Assembly: GCA_031258915.1 (NCBI GenBank)
Contig: JAIRMD010000180.1
Span: forward strand, 1 to 10,477
From: Prevotellaceae bacterium
GTDB taxonomy: Bacteria > Bacteroidota > Bacteroidia > Bacteroidales > UBA932
Direction: 5' to 3'
DNA: 10,477 nt
Part shown: positions 1 to 6,574 of the stretch, piece by piece
Numbering within the stretch: the first letter of the stretch is position 1
Layout of the letters: each line of letters starts with the position of its first letter
Translations under genes and position numbers: made by a program
The notes under the pieces: generated by a model
Databases searched by the model: none
Seen by the model: only the letters and a program-made list of their open reading frames with translations
What the model was told of the DNA's origin: nothing

Positions 1-1
1 C

Positions 2-574
2 GCTGCCGTAGAGAAAGCGCTGGTTTACGACTACGACTGCATCCTGCTGGATATTTCGCTGCCCGGCGGCAGCGGGCTGAAAATTCTCGAAGAAATGAAG
101 AAAGAGGGCAAGTCCGGCAACACCATCATCATCTCCGCCAAGGATTCGCTCGAAGATAAAGTCGCCGGGCTGGACTTGGGCGCCGACGACTACCTGACAA
201 AACCTTTCCACCTGCCGGAGCTGCACGCCCGAATAAAGGCCGTTTTGCGGCGAAAGCAAATGGGCGGCAGGCAAATTTTACAGCTGGGAAACCTGTCGGT
301 CGATTTTGCCGAGCGGCTGGCCTCTGTTGACGGCAAGATGCTGAAGCTCAATCGAAAAGAATTTGACATGCTGACCTTTTTTGCCGCCAACAAAAATCGC
401 CTTATTACCAAGGCAACCTTGGCAGAGTACATCTGGGGCGACAGCTCAGACTTGCTGGACAGCCTTGACTTTGTCTATTCGCAGGTGAAAAACCTGCGCA
501 AAAAGTTGAAGGACAGCGCGTCGGAGGCAGCGATAGAGAATATATACGGGCTTGGCTACAAGATGATAGTATGA
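2..574 (+). CDS. OmpR/PhoB-family response regulator (5' end cut by window)
   Basis: DNA-binding response regulator, the cytoplasmic output half of a two-component system with the kinase that follows. The reading frame is open from base 2, so about 30-35 N-terminal residues, including the usual acidic pair, lie outside the window; 190 residues are visible. Seen: the phosphoacceptor motif LLDISLPGGSG with Asp at visible residue 17 (bases 50-52), the IIISAKDS strand carrying the Ser/Thr switch position, and the invariant Lys in LTKPF (visible residue 67). A C-terminal winged-helix domain spans roughly visible residues 95-190 (LNRKEFDMLTFFAANKN, then VKNLRKKL and the typical ending IYGLGYKMIV). 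Its last codons overlap the kinase start by 4 bp (ATGA), implying translational coupling. Family assignment is secure. The regulated genes are not shown by sequence, though the PepSY-like gene downstream is the obvious candidate. Confidence 0.95.
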   Translation, partial: AAVEKALVYDYDCILLDISLPGGSGLKILEEMKKEGKSGNTIIISAKDSLEDKVAGLDLGADDYLTKPFHLPELHARIKAVLRRKQMGGRQILQLGNLSVDFAERLASVDGKMLKLNRKEFDMLTFFAANKNRLITKATLAEYIWGDSSDLLDSLDFVYSQVKNLRKKLKDSASEAAIENIYGLGYKMIV

Positions 575-1839
575 AGCTGGTAAATCACCTTATTTTTCGC
601 ATCACCTTGTTTTTCACGGCGGTGATGCTGCTGTGGTCGGGCGCGTACTTCTTTTTGCAGATGAAAGAAATACACGACGGCAACGACGAAGGCCTGACCA
701 ACCTGAAGCAGGAGTTTATCGCCAAAGCCAACAGGATGCCCGGCTTCGTGGAGCATTTGGAAAGCTTTGACCCGCTGAACATCATTGTTCAGGAAATAGC
801 GCGGGCAGAGGCCGAAAGCGCGGTGGAGAATTTTGCCACCACCAGCGTTTACTTTGCCACCGAGCACGAGAGCGAGGAGGTGCGCATGCTCACAACCGCT
901 TTTCGCTGCGAGCAAAACGGCAAGCACTACCGCCTGCAGCTGTTTACCTCCACCGTCGAGAGCGACGACTTGATAAAAAACATGCTCTACCTCTTGCTGG
1001 GGCTTTGGGTAGCGCTTTCGCTCACCGTGCTCGCTGTGGGCAAAATGGTCATTGCCAAGGCCAACAGGCCGTTCTACAAGCTGCTGAGCGAGCTCGGAAA
1101 GTTCCGCTTAGACGGCAGCAAAATGGTTGACTTTGAGGAAACCAACATCAAGGAGTACGAGCAGCTGAACGAGTCGGTAAGAAATCTGCTCGAAAGAAGC
1201 ATCGGCACATTCACCGAGCAGAAAATATTCATCGAAAACACCTCGCACGAGCTGCAAACACCGCTGGCCATTGCCACCGCCAAGCTGGAGGTGCTGCTCG
1301 AAAAGCATCAGGACGGCAGCAGCCTCGCGGAGGAAATTGCCGAAACCTTAAAAATTCTTGGCCGTATGAAGCGATTGAACGCCAACCTTTTGCTGCTGTC
1401 GAAAATCAAAAATGGACAGTTTCCCGAAACCTCGCCGGTGAACCTGCGCGATGCGCTGGAGCTGGCGCTGGACGAGCTCAACGAGCTGGCTGCGTATAAG
1501 GGAATTGCGGTAGAAAGGCTGGGCAATGCTGCCCCCGTGCGGCCAATGAACAGAGACCTGGCGCACATTTTGCTCGCCAACCTGATAAAAAACGCTATTT
1601 CGCACAACCGGCAAAACGGAAAAATCATCATTCGCTACGCGCCCAACAGCATTAGCATTGCCAACACCGGAAGCCGCCAAGCCGCCGCCCACGTTTTTGA
1701 CCGCTACCGGCACGATTCGGACAGCGCGAAGTCACACGGCTTGGGGCTTTCCATCGCCAAATCCATTGCCGACCTCTACCGGATTGAGGTGGACTACCGC
1801 TTCGACAAAATGCACATTTTTACGCTCACGCTGAAGTAG
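571..1839 (+). CDS. Sensor histidine kinase of two-component system
   Basis: Inner-membrane sensor kinase expected to phosphorylate the overlapping response regulator. Domains in order: membrane segment at about residues 8-29, an extracytoplasmic sensor region at about 30-135 with no recognised motif, and a second membrane segment at about 138-157. A linker then leads to the dimerisation/phosphoacceptor helix with H-box ENTSHELQTPLA (phosphorylatable His226). The ATP-binding domain has an N-box (LLANLIKNAISHN, Asn341), an F-box-like VFDRYRHD and a G2 box HGLGLS (Gly390, Gly392). The G1 position reads IANTG (Asn365 where many kinases have Asp), a variant I recall as common in Bacteroidota kinases of this type, so not necessarily inactivating. 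Length 422 residues is normal. The ATG lies in the regulator's stop region (ATGA overlap), so the pair is co-translated. The signal sensed is unknown; the neighbouring exported PepSY-like protein suggests an envelope cue (inference). Confidence 0.95.
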   Translation: MKLVNHLIFRITLFFTAVMLLWSGAYFFLQMKEIHDGNDEGLTNLKQEFIAKANRMPGFVEHLESFDPLNIIVQEIARAEAESAVENFATTSVYFATEHESEEVRMLTTAFRCEQNGKHYRLQLFTSTVESDDLIKNMLYLLLGLWVALSLTVLAVGKMVIAKANRPFYKLLSELGKFRLDGSKMVDFEETNIKEYEQLNESVRNLLERSIGTFTEQKIFIENTSHELQTPLAIATAKLEVLLEKHQDGSSLAEEIAETLKILGRMKRLNANLLLLSKIKNGQFPETSPVNLRDALELALDELNELAAYKGIAVERLGNAAPVRPMNRDLAHILLANLIKNAISHNRQNGKIIIRYAPNSISIANTGSRQAAAHVFDRYRHDSDSAKSHGLGLSIAKSIADLYRIEVDYRFDKMHIFTLTLK

Positions 1840-1877
1840 CTTTCGATTTTTCCCAACTCTTTCCAGAATCGCATTGC

Positions 1878-1885
1878 TATATTTG
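1878..1885 (+). promoter_or_regulatory. Candidate -7 promoter element for the PepSY-like gene
   Basis: TATATTTG matches the Bacteroidota -7 consensus TAnnTTTG exactly and lies 40 bp before the ATG at 1926, in the AT-rich gap after the kinase gene. No convincing TTTG/TTG -33 element occurs 19-21 bp upstream, so the match is one-sided. If real, transcription would start near 1890 with a leader of about 35 nt, letting the PepSY-like gene be expressed separately from, and possibly under control of, the upstream two-component system. Confidence 0.45.
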
Positions 1886-1913
1886 CAGCATTATTAATTA
1901 ACCCACTAAAAAC

Positions 1914-1922
1914 AGGAGGTGA
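1914..1922 (+). promoter_or_regulatory. Perfect Shine-Dalgarno sequence before PepSY-like gene
   Basis: AGGAGGTGA is complementary to the conserved anti-Shine-Dalgarno core of 16S rRNA. Six bases separate GGAGG from the ATG at 1926. This fixes the start codon of the PepSY-like gene. It stands out because Bacteroidota genes usually lack such sites, and no other gene start in this window has one. Confidence 0.8.
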
Positions 1923-1925
1923 AAA

Positions 1926-2438
1926 ATGAAGCAATTAAAAGTTTTAGGTATGGCGGCAGGTCTGCTTTTCGCGCAGGCGGCTGCCGCACAGGATCCGGCA
2001 ATTTCTACGCGGTACTCCAGCGAAGAGATTGTCCAAATGATTAGAGCGTACAAGGCGGCTTACTCGCATGACGTTGCTCCGCCGGGAAATCTTTGGCAAA
2101 AATTTCAGGCCGACTTCCCGAGAGCTTACGACGTGGAGTGGGAAGCTGCCAACGGCATTTACGAGGTGGAGTTCGAGGTGAAGCGCCGCGACTTGAAGGC
2201 TTTCTACGATTCGGCAGCTAACCTGCTGGTGGTTGTTGAAGACATTCGCCGCTCGCAGCTGCCCGCCGTTGTTAAGAACGCTGCCGAAAGCAGGTGCCCC
2301 ATGCATCACTTTGAGGATGTCAAAAAAGTGCGGTGCGGCGCGGAGATTTTTTACAAAGTTGAAATGGAGCGCGGCGAAGCAGAAGTCGAGCTGCTGATTA
2401 AGTCCGACGGCACAATTGTTGAGGAAAGAGGGGAGTAA
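1926..2438 (+). CDS. Exported PepSY-like domain protein
   Basis: Small secreted, probably periplasmic, protein of 170 residues. A signal peptide covers residues 1-21 (MKQLKVLGMAAGLLFAQAAAA, cleavage before Gln22). The mature part carries two PepSY-like units. The first is at about 60-110, with FPRAYDVEWEAANGIYEVEFEV followed by the AFYDSAANLLVVVEDI strand pair. The second is at about 112-168, with LPAVVKNAAES, YKVEMERGEAEVELLI and the closing KSDGTIVEE. This alternation of a buried aromatic strand and a 'D.G.I....' end is typical of the PepSY-like (formerly DUF2874) family. Family members are often encoded beside response-regulator/kinase pairs in Bacteroidota, as here. Their biochemical role is not established; inhibition of peptidases or binding of an envelope ligand has been proposed for PepSY domains in general. 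The start is set by the Shine-Dalgarno 6 bases upstream. It converges on the aspartic protease gene with only 11 bp between the stops and no clear terminator. Confidence 0.85.
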   Translation: MKQLKVLGMAAGLLFAQAAAAQDPAISTRYSSEEIVQMIRAYKAAYSHDVAPPGNLWQKFQADFPRAYDVEWEAANGIYEVEFEVKRRDLKAFYDSAANLLVVVEDIRRSQLPAVVKNAAESRCPMHHFEDVKKVRCGAEIFYKVEMERGEAEVELLIKSDGTIVEERGE

Positions 2439-2449
2439 AGCTGCCCTTG

Positions 2450-3361
2450 CTACTTGCGCGGGTAGAGCCGTAGCTCCCTTTGCTGCAAATCAACGGTGAA
2501 GTTGAAATTTTGTATGAGCTTTATGCCAACTGAGCCGTCGGGGGTGTAGCGGGTGCTGTCGGCGCTACCGGTGCCGGTTGAGGCCTGCAAGGTAACGGGC
2601 ATGTCTGCAAAAGCCAAATCGGGCGCAAGCCGAAAGCTGCGGGCTTTGCCGTAGAACACGGGCGTGGCGCGCCCCATGCTCACCGTCGAAGCTTGCCCTT
2701 CGGGCTGAAATCCTGTGAGGAGCAGCCGATTTTTCCGTACAAACCTGCTGAACGCAATGAGGTGGTAGTTGGCTCCCGTGTCGAAAATAAAGCTTCCCGC
2801 AACCTCTTTTTTCCCGACAATATTCAGCGTTCCCTGTAGCATTACCAGCTTGTGCCCGTCGGCTATCGGAATGGCGGTGGCCTTGCCGTTGCGCCGGGGA
2901 GCGCCAAAAGGGGAGAGGCGTATTTGCTTTTCGTCGAAGTCAACGCTGACGGCGTGGCTGGCGGCAAGGTTAAGGCCTATGACGCCATCCAAGCCGTGCC
3001 TGACGGTTGGGAAGAGGGCGATGCTCTGGCTTTTCAGCGAAAAGCTGTCCGTCAGGCGGACGGTGTTTGCCGCAGAAACGGCAATCTGCACGCTTCCGCC
3101 CACCACATCCGCGCTTTGGCGATGGGTGACCGTCAAGCCAACGGAGTCGGCCAGAGCAGCGCGGATGGCCATGCCGTCGGCGCCCGTGTCGAACAGAAAG
3201 CGGAGCGCGGTGGCGCTGCCGTTGAGGCGGAGCGAAACAACAATATGCCCGTCCCAAAGCTCAAACGGGATAACCACCTCCTGCTCGCCGGCGCAGGGCA
3301 TGGCTATGGATGCGGCGAGGGCGAGGGCAAGTGTGCGCAGGAGCATCTTCGGTTGCTTCAT
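2450..3361 (-). CDS. Exported retropepsin-like aspartic protease with two DTGA motifs
   Basis: Predicted extracytoplasmic aspartic peptidase of clan AA, 303 residues. The signal peptide is about residues 1-25 (hydrophobic run LLRTLALALAASIAM). Two homologous lobes are visible. Lobe 1 has catalytic Asp58 in FLFDTGADG and the later hydrophobic-hydrophobic-Gly strand DGVIGLNL near 125-132. Lobe 2 has Asp194 in FIFDTGANY and the matching GSVGIKLI near the C-terminus. The two DTG triads could form one active site within a single chain, as in pepsin, rather than needing a homodimer as in retroviral enzymes (inference). Substrate is unknown. The Cys in MPCAG is not in a canonical lipobox, so a soluble periplasmic or secreted form is favoured. 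The ATG overlaps the stop of the upstream thioredoxin gene by 4 bp (ATGA), indicating coupled translation. Family assignment is strong; physiological role is open. Confidence 0.88.
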   Translation of the reverse strand: MKQPKMLLRTLALALAASIAMPCAGEQEVVIPFELWDGHIVVSLRLNGSATALRFLFDTGADGMAIRAALADSVGLTVTHRQSADVVGGSVQIAVSAANTVRLTDSFSLKSQSIALFPTVRHGLDGVIGLNLAASHAVSVDFDEKQIRLSPFGAPRRNGKATAIPIADGHKLVMLQGTLNIVGKKEVAGSFIFDTGANYHLIAFSRFVRKNRLLLTGFQPEGQASTVSMGRATPVFYGKARSFRLAPDLAFADMPVTLQASTGTGSADSTRYTPDGSVGIKLIQNFNFTVDLQQRELRLYPRK

Positions 3362-4749
3362 TTCAGGTGTGCGCTAATGAGTGGTCGTATTTTGGGCGAA
3401 GACGGCCGCGGAGCGTCGATGGCAATGAGCTTGCCGTCTTTTCCGACGAGGATAAAGCGCGGTATGCCCGCTATCCTGTACGGAACCATGAGGTCCCGCT
3501 TGGCGTTGCCCCCGGCGAACAGCTGCACCCCTTTCATTTCGTTGGCTTTAATGTAATTTTTCCACTTTTGCTCGTCCTTTGGCGGGTCGGTAGCCACGCT
3601 CAGGAATACAACGTCGGGGTTGCCGCGAAGCTCCTCCTCGAGCTTTTTGAGGTGGGGCAACTCCTTTTTGCAGGGGCCGCACCATGTAGCCCATACGTCA
3701 ATGTACACCAGCTTGCCTTTGAAGTCGGACAGGGCGACGGTTTTGCCGTTTTCGTCGGGGAAGCGGAAGTCTATGGCATCTTCCTTATCCTTCACCACAA
3801 GTAGGGAATTTTTCAGCGTTTTTAGGCTGTCTTTTTGCTCCTCCGTAGCCAAGTATTTTCCGTACCTTTCCTCGTAGTCAACCAGCTCGGCGTGCGTTTT
3901 TTTGGCAGATGCGAAGTGCGCCACCACCTCGCCCCTCAGCGTATCGTTGGCTATTTCGTCAACAGCTTCGAGAATAGCGCTCACAGGGTTATCAACTTTT
4001 TCGCCCCTTACCTGCATCCGCGTGAAGATAAGCTTTTCGACGAGGTCAACGCCCGATGGGACGTAGCGCAGGATTGCTGTTGTTTTGGTCAGGGCGGCAA
4101 GGTCTATGCTGCGGTAGTAGTCGGGGTAGTCTTCGCCTTCGGGGTGCGCCGTTCGCGGGGCGTAGAGGAAGTTGACGGCAATGTTCAGCAAGTTGAACTT
4201 TTTGTACTCCTCAAAAGCCGCCTCAAAAACCTTGTTGCTTGTCACATTTTTTGGATAGCCGGCAAGCAGCTCCAGCTTTTCCTCCAGCAGGGGAAAAAAG
4301 TCCACGTAGGTGCTCGGCTCTCTCATAAAGTAAACCGACTTCTGCTCCAGCGGCTGAATAAAATCGTGCCAGCGCGTCAGCTCCCGGTTTTCGGGGCTGT
4401 TGTCGCCGGTGAGGGCGTAAGAGCTCTCCGTTATGGCGAAGCTCAGCGCCGCGTCCTGCGGCTTGAGGTAAAAGGCATACCGGTTGAGGGGGCGCTTGCT
4501 CTCGCCGATAAAGTAGAAGCCCTCCCGCTGCGGCTTGTGGGCAAAGTAGAAAGCGCTATCGGGAGCAGAGACCTCCGAGGTTGCCACCTCCTTCAGGTCG
4601 CCGTTTTCCAAGCGGTAGAGCGTTACGTATGGCAGCTTTCCTCTGCCCCACTTTCCGGAGATAACCACCGGGTTGCCCCAGCATTCAAAGCCCGCGCCTG
4701 CAAGCATCGTAAGCGACAGCGCGGGGATTAGCAGTAAGTTTTTTTTCAT
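3358..4749 (-). CDS. Exported TlpA/ResA-like thiol-disulfide oxidoreductase with long N-terminal domain
   Basis: Periplasmic thioredoxin-fold protein of 463 residues, likely reducing or isomerising disulfides in exported proteins. A signal peptide occupies about residues 1-20 (MKKNLLLIPALSLTMLAGAG). Residues about 28-125 form a beta-rich region resembling the DUF4369-type N-terminal domain of Bacteroidota thioredoxins (VISGKWGRG, GFYFIGES, YALTGDNSPEN). A helical middle section spans about 130-315. The C-terminal thioredoxin domain starts near 325 (FRFPDENGKTVALSDFKGK), with the active site WATWCGPCKKELP (Cys357, Cys360) and the cis-proline loop GIPRF (Pro430). Cys-Gly-Pro-Cys with a preceding Trp is fully canonical. 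It is the first gene of a two-gene unit with the aspartic protease, whose start overlaps its stop. No clear -33/-7 promoter could be identified upstream on this strand. The redox partner and whether the protease is a client are not shown. Confidence 0.92.
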   Translation of the reverse strand: MKKNLLLIPALSLTMLAGAGFECWGNPVVISGKWGRGKLPYVTLYRLENGDLKEVATSEVSAPDSAFYFAHKPQREGFYFIGESKRPLNRYAFYLKPQDAALSFAITESSYALTGDNSPENRELTRWHDFIQPLEQKSVYFMREPSTYVDFFPLLEEKLELLAGYPKNVTSNKVFEAAFEEYKKFNLLNIAVNFLYAPRTAHPEGEDYPDYYRSIDLAALTKTTAILRYVPSGVDLVEKLIFTRMQVRGEKVDNPVSAILEAVDEIANDTLRGEVVAHFASAKKTHAELVDYEERYGKYLATEEQKDSLKTLKNSLLVVKDKEDAIDFRFPDENGKTVALSDFKGKLVYIDVWATWCGPCKKELPHLKKLEEELRGNPDVVFLSVATDPPKDEQKWKNYIKANEMKGVQLFAGGNAKRDLMVPYRIAGIPRFILVGKDGKLIAIDAPRPSSPKIRPLISAHLK

Positions 4750-4877
4750 ATTCGTGTGTTTAATTGATTTACAGTATTTAAGTGCTATCTTGGTCCAATA
4801 AATTTATCGCCGTTATACAGCCCGCGTGCAGTATGCAGCATAAAGTACGAGCGGGTTTGCCAAAATACAATTTTTGC

Positions 4878-4967
4878 ATGAAAATTAAAATTACCCTTCA
4901 TTGCCCCAACTGCCAAAGCACAAAGGTAAAGAAAAACGGCAGAATGCTATCTTTCCTCTGTAAAAAA
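4878..4967 (+). pseudogene. Remnant of an IS1-family transposase N-terminus (zinc-finger part)
   Basis: An ATG-initiated stretch reads MKIKITLHCPNCQSTKVKKNG, then a short divergent run and FLCKK. The CPxCxS...KxG pattern followed by an LCK motif is the N-terminal zinc-binding domain of IS1-family InsA-type proteins, which normally continues as LCK.CGRQF and a helix-turn-helix. Here the spacing between KNG and LCK is shorter than I expect, the second CxxC half is missing, and nothing downstream in this frame resembles transposase. So this is a decayed or truncated fragment rather than a working gene. It sits in the gap between the divergent thioredoxin and RNA-methyltransferase genes. No terminal inverted repeats or target duplication could be identified. 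Alternatively it is a chance or unrelated zinc-ribbon micro-ORF, but the similarity over the first 21 residues seems too good for chance. Confidence 0.55.
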
Positions 4968-4987
4968 ATTTTTTCATCCGCAGGCGC

Positions 4988-5018
4988 TTGGAAAGCTGGG
5001 GTTTTTCATCTAATTTTG
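4988..5018 (+). promoter_or_regulatory. Candidate -33/-7 promoter for RNA methyltransferase gene
   Basis: TTG at 4988-4990 is separated by 20 bp from TAATTTTG at 5011-5018, a perfect TAnnTTTG -7 element at the standard Bacteroidota spacing. The start codon GTG at 5023 begins only 4 bases after the element, so the predicted transcription start falls at or next to the start codon, implying a leaderless or nearly leaderless mRNA. Confidence 0.55.
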
Positions 5019-5022
5019 CGCG

Positions 5023-5844
5023 GTGGAAAAGATAGCTTCTTTGCAAAATCCCCGCCTCAAAAGCGTGCTGGCGCTCATGGAAAAATCCCGCGAGCGCCGC
5101 AGGAGCGGCTTGCTTGTGGTGGAAGGTGCGCGCGAGGCAGGGCTGGCGGTGCAGGGGGGATACCGCCTGCAGGCGCTCTTTGTGTGCCGCGAAATCTGGG
5201 GCGGCGGCAGCCCGCTGCCCAGCGCGGCGCAGCGCTTCGAGCTGTCGCTCGCAGCGTTTGAAAAGCTGGCCTACCGCGCCGGCAGCGATGGCCTGCTGGC
5301 GGTGGCCGTGCAAAAAGAGCTGCGCATAGAGAGCTTGCAGCTGCCGCAAAATCCGTTCGTCGTTGTGCTCGAGGCGGTAGAAAAGCCGGGCAACCTTGGC
5401 GCTATTCTGCGCACCGCCGACGCTGCCAAAGTCGATGCAGTGATTGTTTGCGACCCGCAGTGCGATGTGTTCAACCCAAACGTAGTGCGCTCCAGCGTGG
5501 GCTGCCTGTTCACCAACCAGCTGGCACGCTGCACATCGGGCGAGGCGCTGGATTTTTTGCGGAGGCGAGGCGTAAAAATACTGGCCGCCGCGCTCTGCGG
5601 CGCGGCAACGTGGTACTACGAAGCGGACATGCGCAGCCCGTGCGCCATCGTAATGGGCGCCGAAGCCGGCGGGCTAACGGATTTTTGGCTGCACGCCGCC
5701 GATGCGCAAATCAAAATCCCCATGCGCGGCGCTGTTGACTCGCTCAACGTGTCGGTAGCTGCTGCCGTCATTACGTTTGAGGCTATGCGGCAGCGAGGAT
5801 TTTGCAGCAGCGGCAAAGAGCACCACGGCGTAGCTCAACCGTAG
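5023..5844 (+). CDS. SpoU/TrmH-family RNA 2'-O-ribose methyltransferase
   Basis: S-adenosylmethionine-dependent methyltransferase of the SPOUT class acting on ribose 2'-OH in tRNA or rRNA, cytoplasmic, 273 residues. The N-terminal RNA-binding domain (about 1-95) contains the typical SLQNPRLKSVLAL opening and GLLVVEGAREAG. The knotted catalytic domain (about 105-260) shows three motifs. Motif 1 is EAVEKPGNLGAILRTADA (Asn124, Arg130), motif 2 is NPNVVRSSVGCLF, and motif 3 is IVMGAEAGGL followed by IPMRGAVDSLNVSVAAAV (Ser240, Asn242). GTG at 5023 is chosen because the conserved SLQNPR segment starts only six residues later; the next ATG (residue 19) would delete it. Target nucleotide cannot be told: RlmB-like and other TrmH-family enzymes share these motifs. 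No Shine-Dalgarno is present, and the promoter is almost at the start codon. ruvC follows after a 65-bp gap on the same strand and may be co-transcribed. Confidence 0.92.
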   Translation: MEKIASLQNPRLKSVLALMEKSRERRRSGLLVVEGAREAGLAVQGGYRLQALFVCREIWGGGSPLPSAAQRFELSLAAFEKLAYRAGSDGLLAVAVQKELRIESLQLPQNPFVVVLEAVEKPGNLGAILRTADAAKVDAVIVCDPQCDVFNPNVVRSSVGCLFTNQLARCTSGEALDFLRRRGVKILAAALCGAATWYYEADMRSPCAIVMGAEAGGLTDFWLHAADAQIKIPMRGAVDSLNVSVAAAVITFEAMRQRGFCSSGKEHHGVAQP

Positions 5845-5909
5845 CAGCAAAGGAGTAACCCCACACATTTTCAACATTCAGCGTAAATTCTTTTTAAAGG
5901 ACAAGCATA

Positions 5910-6512
5910 GTGGCAGCCGAGCGTATCATAATGGGCATTGACCCCGGCACTACGGTGATGGGCTACGGGGTAATAAAAATCACCGGCCGCACGCCGGTGC
6001 TGACGGTCATGGGCGTTATTGAGCTCAAGAAGTACGCCAACCACTACCTGAAGTTGCAAAAGATTTTTGAGCGCGTTACGCAAATCATTTCCGAGTACCT
6101 CCCCGACGAAGTAGCTATTGAGGCGCCGTTCTACGGCAAGAACGTGCAGAGCATGCTCAAGCTGGGCAGGGCGCAGGGCGTAGCCATTGCCGCCGCCCTT
6201 TCGCGCGGCGTGCCCATCCGCGAGTACGCCCCCCGCAGGATAAAGCAAATGATAACCGGGCAGGGCGAAGCCTCGAAGGAGCAGGTGGCGGGAATGCTCA
6301 AGAGCATGTTTGCCATAAAGGAGCTGCCCAAAGATTTGGATGCCACCGACGGGCTTGCCGCCGCCGTGTGCCACTTTTACTGCACCACCTCCGTAATGGA
6401 GCAAATAGCCGCCGCAGCAGCGCCCGCTACAAAAAAAGCATCAAGGAAAGCGCCCTCGAGCTGGGAAAAGTTCGCTGCGCAGAATCCTGAAAAAGTCAGC
6501 TGGGGCAGGTGA
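5910..6512 (+). CDS. ruvC: RuvC, crossover junction endodeoxyribonuclease
   Basis: Resolves Holliday junctions by paired nicks, acting with the RuvAB branch-migration motor in homologous recombination and repair. The 200-residue product has the RNase H-like fold signature GIDPGTTVMGYG near the N-terminus and all four metal-binding acids in canonical order: Asp11, Glu71 (AIEAPFYG), Asp144 and Asp147 (DATDGLAAAVCH). These match the E. coli set Asp7, Glu66, Asp138 and Asp141 in spacing. The C-terminus is a basic, Ala/Lys-rich tail with SWEKFAAQNPEKV, slightly longer than the E. coli enzyme. The start is GTG at 5910, preceded by AAAGGA (5896-5901), a weak ribosome-binding candidate; an internal ATG at residue 8 would leave only two residues before the catalytic Asp and is less likely. 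ruvA and ruvB are not in the window. Confidence 0.96.
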   Translation: MAAERIIMGIDPGTTVMGYGVIKITGRTPVLTVMGVIELKKYANHYLKLQKIFERVTQIISEYLPDEVAIEAPFYGKNVQSMLKLGRAQGVAIAAALSRGVPIREYAPRRIKQMITGQGEASKEQVAGMLKSMFAIKELPKDLDATDGLAAAVCHFYCTTSVMEQIAAAAAPATKKASRKAPSSWEKFAAQNPEKVSWGR

Positions 6513-6539
6513 GCTTACCTGCTGCGGGATGCGCAGAAG

Positions 6540-6558
6540 AAAAGAAAAGAAAAGAAAG
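6540..6558 (+). repeat. Short AAAAG pentanucleotide tract between ruvC and the HsdR_N gene
   Basis: Three consecutive AAAAG units (6540-6554) followed by a partial AAAG form a purine-rich tract ending 16 bases before the preferred ATG at 6575. If translation instead began at the GTG at 6509, the tract would lie in the coding region and copy changes would shift the frame. As upstream sequence it may simply act as an A-rich unstructured translation enhancer. Three units is a short repeat, so slippage is not implied. Confidence 0.5.
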
Positions 6559-6574
6559 AACAGCACTTTTACAG

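Noticed and set aside
2852..3556. Plus-strand open frame of 234 codons opposite the protease gene
   Set aside because: It is antisense to the aspartic protease and thioredoxin genes, shows no motifs, and arises from the GC-rich codon pattern.
3835..4731. Plus-strand open frame of 298 codons opposite the thioredoxin gene
   Set aside because: Long but antisense to a gene with signal peptide and CGPC active site; no recognisable domain and no start signals.
4782..5261. A 159-codon plus-strand frame as one gene
   Set aside because: Only its codons from 4878 to about 4967 resemble a protein family (IS1 N-terminus); the rest runs out of frame into the methyltransferase gene and is Arg/Ala-rich noise.
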